NCBI GenBank assembly: GCA_015522385.1
Contig: WAMJ01000225.1
Coordinates: forward strand, 1-10,699
Length of the DNA: 10,699 nt
Source: Candidatus Heimdallarchaeota archaeon
GTDB taxonomy: Archaea; Asgardarchaeota; Heimdallarchaeia; Heimdallarchaeales; Kariarchaeaceae
Reading direction: 5' to 3'
The position numbers and the translations under genes are program-made. Position 1 is the first letter of the stretch. Every line of letters begins with the position of its first letter. The notes beneath the pieces are model-generated. The model had not been told where the DNA came from and searched no databases. It saw nothing but the letters and a program-made list of their open reading frames with translations. Of this stretch, positions 5,411 through 10,699 are shown piece after piece.

Positions 5411-6334
5411 TTACTTTCTAGAGTACATCGGATCATCAGAATCCTTGGAGTCCACTTTCACTAACTTCTGCCTAATGAGCATGTCAAGGTGCCTCCTGAG
5501 GAAGACGTCGTAGAACTTCATCTTCTTGTACTCGCCGACATCTGGACGGTAGTCCTGCATGAAGCAATTGTAGACCTTGGAGTATGGTTTGGGTACCACG
5601 TCCAAGCACTCAAGGATCTCCTTGGCCACCTCGGTCATTGTCTTGTTCATGGGCGAGACGAACCTGTTCATGTCGGACATTACAACTGGAGTGTCGTAGG
5701 CATGGAAAAGTATATCATAATTCGCCTCTTCGAGAAAATTGATTCCCTCTCGGTAAGATTTGAACGAGGAAGTCTGATCGACGTAGTAGTACGGATAGTT
5801 CGGGAGGAACTTACCTAACATACCCGAGGCCAGTAACTTCCCATCCTCATAGAGGAATATGGAGTGGCCATTGTGGGGTCCTGGAAAGTGATTGATGATG
5901 ACCTTGGACTTGGCCGTCTCGTACGTCTCGAACTTCCCTACTCCTACCACATTCTTGATCTCATCTGGAAGTGACCGTGCGAGTGATTTCATCTCTTGGT
6001 AGAACCGACCCTTTGTGTAATTGTCCCTAGGTTTCCTGACTATCTCCTCCAGATCTTTGTGAACTGCGATCTCTAGATTCTCAAATCTCTTGTTCAGATC
6101 CTCAAGGACGGAAAATTCGTTGTGCGTGATGCTGGGTAGATACAGTCTGATCTTAGGATTGTCGTATGCCCTGTCCCTGAGAAATGTCCTGAAATTGCGG
6201 ACAAACTTGGATCCAGACGCCCCAAAAATGATAATAGGGTTGTCCACAACGACGAGACCTCCATAGATGGCCCCTTGCGCACCAAACCCGCCGGTGATGT
6301 GGTATATCTCAGGTGTCAATTCAGAGTATGTCAA
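5411..6334 (-). CDS. Metallo-beta-lactamase-fold protein with degenerate metal site
   Basis: This gene encodes 307 residues. The order of segments is that of an MBL fold: an opening TPEIYHITGG, a strand NPIIIFGASG where the family has a L-ID-G motif, SITHNEF (69-74) where family members have THxHxDH or, in flavodiiron proteins, HxExDH, then INHFPGPHNGHSIFLY (147-162), LLASGMLG (167-174) where an SxD/GD motif is expected, and ILFHAYD (208-214) near the last His position. By eye it aligns best with the flavodiiron type: H71, E73, H154 and H211 are kept, but the Asp-His pair becomes S75/V76 and the bridging Asp becomes M172. Residues 228-300 look like a C-terminal winged helix (FLRRHLDMLIRQKLVKVD), with no flavodoxin domain. 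It may be non-catalytic or use an altered site. The start is a TTG at 6334, supported by a TATA box centred about 26 nt upstream. No ATG fits. Confidence 0.7.
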   Translation of the reverse strand: MTYSELTPEIYHITGGFGAQGAIYGGLVVVDNPIIIFGASGSKFVRNFRTFLRDRAYDNPKIRLYLPSITHNEFSVLEDLNKRFENLEIAVHKDLEEIVRKPRDNYTKGRFYQEMKSLARSLPDEIKNVVGVGKFETYETAKSKVIINHFPGPHNGHSIFLYEDGKLLASGMLGKFLPNYPYYYVDQTSSFKSYREGINFLEEANYDILFHAYDTPVVMSDMNRFVSPMNKTMTEVAKEILECLDVVPKPYSKVYNCFMQDYRPDVGEYKKMKFYDVFLRRHLDMLIRQKLVKVDSKDSDDPMYSRK

Positions 6335-6356
6335 TAGGAAAAATTCGATGTAACCT

Positions 6357-6364
6357 AATTTAAA
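6357..6364 (-). promoter_or_regulatory. TATA-like box for the MBL-fold gene
   Basis: The minus strand reads TTTAAATT, centred about 26 nt upstream of the TTG at 6334. This position supports a leaderless transcript beginning on a TTG codon. The box lies in the 35-nt gap after the winged-helix gene on the same strand. Confidence 0.5.
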
Positions 6365-6369
6365 CGTAT

Positions 6370-6762
6370 TTAGATCGCAGGAATTGAAATCCCAAAATAT
6401 TCCCTCAAACTGTCCATCCTGTCCTCGACAAGTTCACTTGAAATATTTGCGATCAGACTGTCAGCTTCCTTGGCCCCTTCCTCAGTAAGAGCGAGAGTAA
6501 TTTCCTTCTTGGCGCTGATACTGATAGAGATGTAGCCCTCTTTCTCAAGCTTTTCCAAGTACTTCCACAGCTGCTTGTTGCTGATGCCTGAATAGTGGAG
6601 ATACTGTGGCTTTATTGCAGAGAATATCTCGAAGACCAGGTAAAATTCATCAAGGGTGTAGTGTACTCTGATCGTGCCAAGTGAGAGGAGAACTGCCTCC
6701 TTTAATGTGAGCTGGCTCTCGAATGTAGGCTCCCATCTGTATGAAAGATCAAGCGTTTCCAC
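6370..6762 (-). CDS. Small winged-helix (PadR/MarR-like) DNA-binding protein
   Basis: This gene encodes 130 residues. After about 30 residues with LTLKEAVLLSLGTI comes a winged-helix domain: helices around LDEFYLVFEIFSAI, a recognition-helix region GISNKQLWKYLEKLEKEGYI (59-78), then the wing SISISAKKEITLALTEEGAKEAD. The closing TEEG-KEAD is typical of PadR/MarR-like regulators. It is probably a dimeric transcription factor with an unknown ligand. The open frame extends to 6909, but that reading would overlap the divergent gene's start and adds AT-rich, unconserved sequence. I chose the GTG at 6762 because a TTATTAA box (6785-6791) is centred 26 nt upstream. An ATG at 6864 is a less likely alternative. 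It is transcribed just upstream of the MBL-fold gene on the same strand and diverges from the zinc-ribbon/coiled-coil gene, so it may control either and itself. Confidence 0.72.
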   Translation of the reverse strand: METLDLSYRWEPTFESQLTLKEAVLLSLGTIRVHYTLDEFYLVFEIFSAIKPQYLHYSGISNKQLWKYLEKLEKEGYISISISAKKEITLALTEEGAKEADSLIANISSELVEDRMDSLREYFGISIPAI

Positions 6763-6784
6763 AATACTAAAATGGCGCTCTAAG

Positions 6785-6791
6785 TTAATAA
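6785..6791 (-). promoter_or_regulatory. TATA-like box for the small winged-helix gene
   Basis: The minus strand reads TTATTAA, centred 26 nt upstream of the proposed GTG start at 6762. It is the main reason for choosing this start over the longer readings. Confidence 0.45.
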
Positions 6792-6815
6792 GCCAAGAGA
6801 GGGTGAATTTCAAGT

Positions 6816-6846
6816 GAAAATTAAAGCGGTGCAGCGCGAAAATTAA
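6816..6846 (+). repeat. Direct repeat GAAAATTAA x2, 22-bp period, in divergent promoter region
   Basis: GAAAATTAA occurs at 6816-6824 and again at 6838-6846, 22 bp apart start to start, or about two helical turns, so both copies face the same side of the DNA. They lie between the two divergent TATA boxes. A related GTGAATTT is at 6803-6810. This could be the operator of the adjacent winged-helix protein, but the region is AT-rich and the match may be chance. Confidence 0.35.
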
Positions 6847-6863
6847 CACACGAATCCATCTCA

Positions 6864-6871
6864 TTTTTATG
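6864..6871 (+). promoter_or_regulatory. TATA-like box for the zinc-ribbon/coiled-coil gene
   Basis: TTTTTATG is centred about 26 nt upstream of the GTG at 6894, with no Shine-Dalgarno site between, again pointing to a leaderless transcript. Confidence 0.45.
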
Positions 6872-6893
6872 AACGAATGGCCACCGAAGAACT

Positions 6894-7634
6894 GTGAGCA
6901 CAGAAACATGTTCCAGTTGTGGAAGAGAAGTTAAATCGACATGGAAGTACTGCCGATACTGTGGGAATAATCTTCAACAATCTAAAAGAACCCAGACTCC
7001 CACCAGTCTTGAACTCGAAGACCTCCCTTCCAGCACTGAGCTGAGTATCGACAAGGATACACTCTTCAAGACATTGAAGACCCGCAAGACCCGGAATAGG
7101 ATTAACAAGAGAAAATCTGAGCTTAAGGCGGAGATCAAGCATGTTATGGAGCAGAAGAAAGCGGGATTTCTTGATAAGGAGATTGTTGCAGAGAAGATTA
7201 ACAAGTTGAAGAAGGAGGTTGAGGAAGTAAACAGGGAAGAGAGTGAACTCAGTGATGTCCCCGAGTCCTTGGCCATAGAAGAACTGGTTGACCAGATCGA
7301 GGCCACGAAGGAACGAGTCGCCAAGATCAAGACAATGAAGGAGACCAGTACCATCTCTAAGGACACACTGGAGAATGAGATGAAGAAGTCACTCGCTACG
7401 CTTGATCTTCTGAAAGCGGAGCACTCTAAACTGGCTTCTCGGATTCGGTCATGGCAGAACGAATTTATAGCATCCCGTAACACCCTCCGAAGTGATTTAG
7501 AATCTCTGAATTTGAAGAAGGAACTGGGAGAGATTACAAAGGAGTACTTTGTTGAGGAGAAAAAACGGTTAGTTGATGAGCTAGAAATCTATGATTTCGT
7601 CATTAAAAATATTGACCTTATCCTGAAGATATAG
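6894..7634 (+). CDS. Zinc-ribbon protein with long coiled coil
   Basis: This gene encodes 246 residues. The N-terminus has a compact zinc ribbon, CSSCG (C6, C9) and CRYCG (C20, C23), of the short double-zinc-ribbon type found on many archaeal proteins. A Ser/Thr-rich linker of about 35 residues follows, and then residues 55-246 are a nearly continuous charged helix with hydrophobic heptad positions, broken near SDVPESLA (about 120). It should form a rod-like coiled-coil oligomer. The stretches EKKAGFLDKEIVAEKINKLK-like at 85-105 and LGEITKEYFVEEKKRL near the end resemble each other (a G-x-[IL]-x-[KD]-E-[IY] motif before a helix), a pattern common in archaeal coiled-coil proteins of unknown role. 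There is no membrane segment or enzyme motif. The GTG start at 6894 is set by the TATA box 26 nt upstream. The gene is divergent from the small winged-helix gene and convergent with the next regulator, nine bases apart. Confidence 0.78.
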   Translation: MSTETCSSCGREVKSTWKYCRYCGNNLQQSKRTQTPTSLELEDLPSSTELSIDKDTLFKTLKTRKTRNRINKRKSELKAEIKHVMEQKKAGFLDKEIVAEKINKLKKEVEEVNREESELSDVPESLAIEELVDQIEATKERVAKIKTMKETSTISKDTLENEMKKSLATLDLLKAEHSKLASRIRSWQNEFIASRNTLRSDLESLNLKKELGEITKEYFVEEKKRLVDELEIYDFVIKNIDLILKI

Positions 7635-7643
7635 ACCTGCGAA

Positions 7644-8396
7644 TCAGTCATCCTCTATTCTTGCGATTTTCGGACGGGAGAGTTCTTCCACCTCAGCGAT
7701 AACGGGTTTGTCCAATTCCAAAACGTCGTCTCCCTCGTCAACCTCAACGGTCTTCTCCATCATGGTCCACCCCTTGAGCTCTAGGGAGAAATACACGTCG
7801 TCCTTTCCGATACATGAGATTCTGATGGTCAGCTTGTTATGCGTCTTGTCTATAACTTCAGGGTAGAGACATTCGTCCTCCAAGATCTCGAATAGGTGAT
7901 CGACATATGCCTGTGAGATGATCTCTGTGGTACTGGAGAGGATCTTAGTCCCAATATCCGAGATAAAGTAGAAGACGTTCCTCCCTTTCTTCTCGGATCG
8001 GATGAGGTTCGCGTCTATTAATCTCTGGATGTGATGCCTGATTGTGTCATGATGATTCTGAAGAGCTTCCGATATTTGTGCTTGGTAACACCCCTCATTA
8101 TCGACGATGTACTGAAACACATGTTGGGTCGCTTCACTCTTGAGAACGACAAAGGCTTTTTCGATCTCCTCACCCCTAAGAGAGGTTGAAAAGAACAGTC
8201 TCTTACCAGCAAATTTTATAGATTTTACTAGTCCTGCATCCTCCAGTTTCTTTAGGTGCCAAAATGCAGTTCCATGGGGAAGCTGCAGCTCATTGGCGAT
8301 GTCGAAGAAGTAGTTCCCAGGGGACTCAGAAACAATCTTGTAGATCTCTCTTCGCACGGGGTGCATGAGAAGAAAAGAGCGTTTCACTTTGGTCAA
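7644..8396 (-). CDS. Tandem winged-helix (ArsR-like) transcriptional regulator
   Basis: This gene encodes 250 residues. The first winged helix is at about 6-70: HPVRREIYKIVSESPG, then DIANELQLPHGTAFWHLKKL (recognition region) and the wing IKFAGKRLFF. The second is at about 88-146: HVFQYIVDNEG, AQISEALQNHHDTIRHHIQR and the wing KKGRNVFYF. Both have the HxxxLxxxGLV form of ArsR-like domains, and two such domains in tandem are common in archaeal regulators. Residues 150-250 are beta-rich and acidic, with CIGKDDVYFSLELKGW, and may be a ligand or dimer domain. A frame open to 8486 would start in AT-rich promoter sequence. I chose the TTG at 8396 because GGTGATC, complementary to the 16S 3' end, lies two bases upstream and a strong TATA box (8428-8438) predicts a transcript start about ten bases before it. 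A GTG at 8387 is possible. It is divergent from the chemoreceptor-like gene. Confidence 0.8.
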   Translation of the reverse strand: MTKVKRSFLLMHPVRREIYKIVSESPGNYFFDIANELQLPHGTAFWHLKKLEDAGLVKSIKFAGKRLFFSTSLRGEEIEKAFVVLKSEATQHVFQYIVDNEGCYQAQISEALQNHHDTIRHHIQRLIDANLIRSEKKGRNVFYFISDIGTKILSSTTEIISQAYVDHLFEILEDECLYPEVIDKTHNKLTIRISCIGKDDVYFSLELKGWTMMEKTVEVDEGDDVLELDKPVIAEVEELSRPKIARIEDD

Positions 8397-8427
8397 TTGA
8401 TCACCAGCAATAATTATTCTAGGTTGC

Positions 8428-8438
8428 TTATATATAAT
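8428..8438 (-). promoter_or_regulatory. TATA box for the tandem winged-helix gene
   Basis: TTATATATAAT on the plus strand gives a strong TATATATAA on the minus strand, centred near 8433. Transcription would start near 8406, leaving a leader of about ten bases that carries GGTGATC (8399-8405) just before the TTG at 8396. This appears to be the one leadered transcript among the promoters seen here. Confidence 0.55.
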
Positions 8439-8455
8439 ATGTCGGGTTATCAATA

Positions 8456-8480
8456 TCAAGAAAATTATAATTAATCTTGA
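8456..8480. repeat. Imperfect dyad TCAAGA-N13-TCTTGA between divergent promoters
   Basis: Perfect 6-bp arms TCAAGA (8456-8461) and TCTTGA (8475-8480) flank an AT-rich centre that contains the palindrome AATTATAATT (8463-8472). The centre of the dyad, at 8468, is about 35 bp from each of the two divergent TATA boxes (8433 and 8502). The symmetry and location suit an operator for the adjacent tandem winged-helix regulator, which is inference. Confidence 0.45.
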
Positions 8481-8497
8481 CAACATGTCTTCACTGC

Positions 8498-8505
8498 TTT
8501 TATAA
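8498..8505 (+). promoter_or_regulatory. TATA-like box for the chemoreceptor-like gene
   Basis: TTTATAAT is centred about 26 nt upstream of the ATG at 8528 and no Shine-Dalgarno site lies between, so the transcript is likely leaderless. This argues against the longer reading that would begin at 8477, before the box. Confidence 0.55.
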
Positions 8506-8527
8506 TGTGCTAATCCAAGCTGTGTTG

Positions 8528-9580
8528 ATGGCGACTATAGACCAGAATTTCTTGCTCGGAGTAGGTTCAGGAATACTCCTCGCAATTCTGATTTCTTACA
8601 TCATCTACTTTCTATTCAAGCGATCGTTTATTCTAAAGAATATTCTGAAGTTCGTGACTTTCTTCATCATTGTAAACTCTACAATTGTCATAGGAGTATT
8701 TTATCTCGCAGATCAGTCGTTCATAGACAAGGTCATTGTAGGTATATTGATCTCATCTGCAGGTCCCTTGATTGCGTGGATGTATTTTCTAATCTTCAGC
8801 GACTCATCCGATCTCATCAAGGGATTCAGGGGTATCCGTACCCAGACTGCTTATCTCGCCAACAAGGATCTGAGAGTATCCAATACAGAACTTACTGGTA
8901 GGCACTTCAAGGAGATTAAGGAGATTACCTCCTCGCTCAACAAGTTCAGGTCTGACCTGGTTGAAACAATGGAGGTCACAAAGCATATTACCAATGAAAT
9001 TAGTGATGCTTCGTCCGTAGTGAATGGATTCTCGAAGGATCTTGTCAACTACTTCTCGAATATGAGTCTATCCAAGTCTAGCTTTGACTCAATTCGGGAT
9101 CAGGCATCTCTGACCCTTGAGAACCTAAACCACGTAATCACGACGCAACAGACCAAGTTACAGGTCTCGATGAACTACATCGAGAATAAGCTCAAGGCTC
9201 TGAACGACCTGTCGGATCTGACAAAGATTGTGGCCATCAATGCAGCAATCGAGGCGAGCCAGAGTGAGATAGGTAGCGGAGGCTTTAACCTTGTTGCAGA
9301 CGATGTGACCGAACTCTCTAATCGGGCTGTCAAAGCTACTGACGACCTGAAGGAGGACATCAGGGAGATGTACCAGATCGCCTCGACTGGGATTGAGGAA
9401 ATTGGTCACAACGTTCAGAACCTGATGAGTGTCCTGAAGTCATTCATGATGAGTGTCGACAAGATGTCAATGGAGGTCGAGACGAAGGGTGGTTCAGTCA
9501 ATGCACTTATTTCAACCCTGCAGGATCTAACAAGAAAGAGTGCCACACTTGAAAAACTGTTTGAAGACTACAAATATTGA
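8528..9580 (+). CDS. Membrane protein with methyl-accepting chemotaxis-like signalling hairpin
   Basis: This gene encodes 350 residues. Three hydrophobic segments are at about 9-30, 39-61 and 68-90, with only short loops between them, so there is no extracellular sensor domain. A HAMP-like region follows (about 100-145: LANKDLRVSNT, then EIKEITSSLNKFRSDL). The rest is helical coiled coil with a chemoreceptor-type hairpin at 231-262: KIVAINAAIEASQSE, then GGFNLVADDVTELSNRA, matching the family [33 protein letters not shown]. Residues equivalent to Tsr N381 and E385 are kept (N238, E242), but R388 is Q245 and the AGE-GRGF segment is altered, so coupling to CheA/CheW is uncertain. No che or archaellum genes are nearby. 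The ATG at 8528 is chosen from the TATA box 26 nt upstream. It may sense membrane state, or act as a scaffold; both are inference. Confidence 0.82.
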   Translation: MATIDQNFLLGVGSGILLAILISYIIYFLFKRSFILKNILKFVTFFIIVNSTIVIGVFYLADQSFIDKVIVGILISSAGPLIAWMYFLIFSDSSDLIKGFRGIRTQTAYLANKDLRVSNTELTGRHFKEIKEITSSLNKFRSDLVETMEVTKHITNEISDASSVVNGFSKDLVNYFSNMSLSKSSFDSIRDQASLTLENLNHVITTQQTKLQVSMNYIENKLKALNDLSDLTKIVAINAAIEASQSEIGSGGFNLVADDVTELSNRAVKATDDLKEDIREMYQIASTGIEEIGHNVQNLMSVLKSFMMSVDKMSMEVETKGGSVNALISTLQDLTRKSATLEKLFEDYKY

Positions 9581-9592
9581 TTTAATTTTTAT
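9581..9592 (+). terminator. T-rich archaeal-type terminator after the chemoreceptor-like gene
   Basis: TTTAATTTTTAT follows immediately after the stop codon. Archaeal RNA polymerase terminates on such T-rich tracts without a hairpin. The adjoining TTTATATAAG could also act as a promoter, but the better placed box for the next gene is at 9630-9639. Confidence 0.45.
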
Positions 9593-9629
9593 ATAAGATC
9601 ATGGTCAAAGTTGGAGAAATTTAACCATA

Positions 9630-9639
9630 ATATTAATTA
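9630..9639 (+). promoter_or_regulatory. TATA-like box for thioredoxin reductase
   Basis: ATATTAATTA is centred about 27 nt upstream of the ATG at 9662, with no Shine-Dalgarno site between, indicating a leaderless transcript. Confidence 0.5.
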
Positions 9640-9661
9640 CATTAGTCACTAATTTTGCTCT

Positions 9662-10612
9662 ATGTCTGAAAATGTTCGAAATGTCATCATAATTGGTGGC
9701 GGACCTTCGGGATACACCGCTGGAATCTATGCAGCAAGAGCAGAACTCAAACCCCTCCTTTTGGCAGGATATCAAGCGGGTGGTCAATTGATGTTGACCA
9801 CTGAGGTCGAGAATTTCCCTGGCTTCAAGGATGGTATCCAAGGGCAAGATCTTATGGAGGAGATGAGGGCACAGGCTGCGAAGTTTGGAGCTGAAATTAT
9901 CAACGAGGATGTAACCGAAGTAGACTTTAGTCAGAGACCGTTCACTGTCAAGACATACAGCGCAGAGTACAAGGCACACTCCGTGATTATTTCTACTGGA
10001 GCTAGTGCCCGGTGGTTAGGCCTTGAATCAGAAAAGAGGCTCACTGGATCTGGGGTATCATCCTGTGCAACTTGTGATGGTGCATTCTTCAAGGACAAGG
10101 TAGTCTGTGTCGTTGGCGGTGGTGATAGCGCCATGGAGGAGGCCTCATTCCTCACTCGATATGCCAAGAAAGTCTACATTATCCACAGAAGAGAGGGATT
10201 CAGGGCCTCAAAAATCATGCTTGATCGGGCCAAAGAGAATCCAAAGATTGAGTTCTTACTTAATAGAGTGGTTGCGGATATCTACTCCAAGAAGGACGGG
10301 TTCCTAGAATCTGTTACCGGAGTCAAGCTCAAGAATACAGTAACTGGGGAGTTTGAGGATCTGGATCTGGATGGAGTGTTCATAGCAATTGGACATATAC
10401 CTAACACTGGGATATTCAAGGATCAGATTGAGTTGGATGACAAGGGCTACATACTCACACAGAAATACACCTACACAAATATTGAGGGGGTGTTCGCTGC
10501 GGGTGATGTCGTAGATACGAGATACCGACAGGCTATTACCGCTGCGGGAATGGGATGCCAAGCTGCGATCGATGCCACAAGGTGGTTGGAAGACCAAGGT
10601 ATCCATACGTGA
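9662..10612 (+). CDS. trxB: Thioredoxin reductase, NADPH type
   Basis: This gene encodes 316 residues, full length for the low-molecular-weight flavoenzyme family. It transfers electrons from NADPH through FAD and a redox disulfide to thioredoxin or a related protein in the cytoplasm. Motifs are the FAD-binding GGGPSGYTAG (12-21), a GGQLMLTTEVENFPGF segment (40-55) typical of TrxB, the redox-active CATCDG (C135, C138), the NADPH-domain GGGDSAMEEA (152-161), HRREGFRAS (175-183), whose arginines bind the 2'-phosphate of NADPH, and the second FAD motif AAGDV (279-283). No thioredoxin gene is in the window. The HRRxxxR motif argues against the deazaflavin-dependent reductases known from methanogens, although F420 genes are close by. 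The ATG at 9662 fits homologues and the TATA box 27 nt upstream. It appears monocistronic. Confidence 0.95.
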   Translation: MSENVRNVIIIGGGPSGYTAGIYAARAELKPLLLAGYQAGGQLMLTTEVENFPGFKDGIQGQDLMEEMRAQAAKFGAEIINEDVTEVDFSQRPFTVKTYSAEYKAHSVIISTGASARWLGLESEKRLTGSGVSSCATCDGAFFKDKVVCVVGGGDSAMEEASFLTRYAKKVYIIHRREGFRASKIMLDRAKENPKIEFLLNRVVADIYSKKDGFLESVTGVKLKNTVTGEFEDLDLDGVFIAIGHIPNTGIFKDQIELDDKGYILTQKYTYTNIEGVFAAGDVVDTRYRQAITAAGMGCQAAIDATRWLEDQGIHT

Positions 10613-10699
10613 GTAATAAAGTACCAAGGGAGAAAATAGCTATCCAAGAGATCCTCGTGTACTGAAAATTTGTCAAGCTTATTCAGAAATGATTTACTC
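10613..10699. other. Intergenic tail with no recognised gene
   Basis: These 87 bases after the thioredoxin reductase stop contain no open frame of note on either strand. GAGTAA (10611-10616) and TTACTC (10694-10699) are inverted copies, but too far apart and too short to call a structure. No T-tract terminator or clear TATA box is evident. Confidence 0.5.

Noticed and set aside
6763..6909. Longer start for the small winged-helix gene, including an ATG at 6864
   Set aside because: The added sequence covers the divergent promoter and the GAAAATTAA repeats, and there is no TATA box or ribosome site for those starts. It is not fully excluded.
6974..7483. Long minus-strand frame opposite the coiled-coil gene
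   Set aside because: It is the Ser/Phe/Leu-rich complement of a charged coiled coil, a known cause of spurious long frames.
10611..10699. GAGTAA/TTACTC inverted copies at the right end as a possible terminal repeat or attachment site
   Set aside because: Six-base arms about 77 bases apart are expected by chance and nothing nearby suggests a mobile element.

Overview
The window is archaeal chromosomal DNA. It carries the C-terminal end of a RadA-family recombinase, the two late genes of coenzyme F420 synthesis (cofD, cofC), an AK6/Fap7-type ribosome-biogenesis ATPase, and an Era-like GTPase with its DUF2073 and zinc-ribbon partners (the OapA/OapB/OapC set of archaea). Many genes have a TATA-like box centred about 24-28 nt upstream of the start codon, the spacing of archaeal leaderless transcripts. 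Base composition is moderate, coding is very dense, and no stretch over 300 bases lacks a gene. The lineage cannot be fixed by eye. A euryarchaeal-type or Asgard-type archaeon would fit. No rRNA, tRNA, IS element, CRISPR array or obvious provirus was seen.

Layout. (1) 1-1374, plus strand: the 3' end of a radA-like gene, then four small genes of about 80-95 codons joined by overlaps or zero spacing, most with good Shine-Dalgarno sites. (2) 1360-2330, minus strand: an Era-like GTPase (OapA-like) translationally coupled to a DUF2073 protein (OapB-like). (3) 2441-3885, plus strand: an OapC-like zinc ribbon, an AK6/Fap7 kinase and a CxxCxxCC cysteine-cluster protein in one operon, divergent from the GTPase. 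(4) 3869-5379, minus strand: cofD then cofC with a TGATG junction. (5) 5411-6762, minus strand: a metallo-beta-lactamase-fold protein with an incomplete metal site, preceded by a small winged-helix protein. (6) 6894-7634, plus strand: a zinc-ribbon/coiled-coil protein divergent from that winged-helix gene. (7) 7644-8396, minus strand: a tandem winged-helix regulator. (8) 8528-9580, plus strand: a membrane protein with a chemoreceptor-like hairpin, divergent from the regulator. (9) 9662-10612, plus strand: an NADPH-type thioredoxin reductase. The last 87 bases hold no recognisable gene.

How the genes fit together: cofD and cofC act in consecutive steps of F420 synthesis. The GTPase, DUF2073 and zinc-ribbon genes are a recurrent archaeal group, here split across a divergent promoter. 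The radA-like gene leads a coupled set of uncharacterised small proteins, possibly recombination accessories. The divergent pairs at 6763-6893 and 8397-8527 each place a DNA-binding regulator beside a different kind of effector, and each intergenic region holds repeat or dyad structure that could be an operator. The most unusual items are the chemoreceptor-like protein with three membrane segments and no sensor domain, the metal-site-degenerate MBL protein beside the F420 genes, and the small-gene train after radA.
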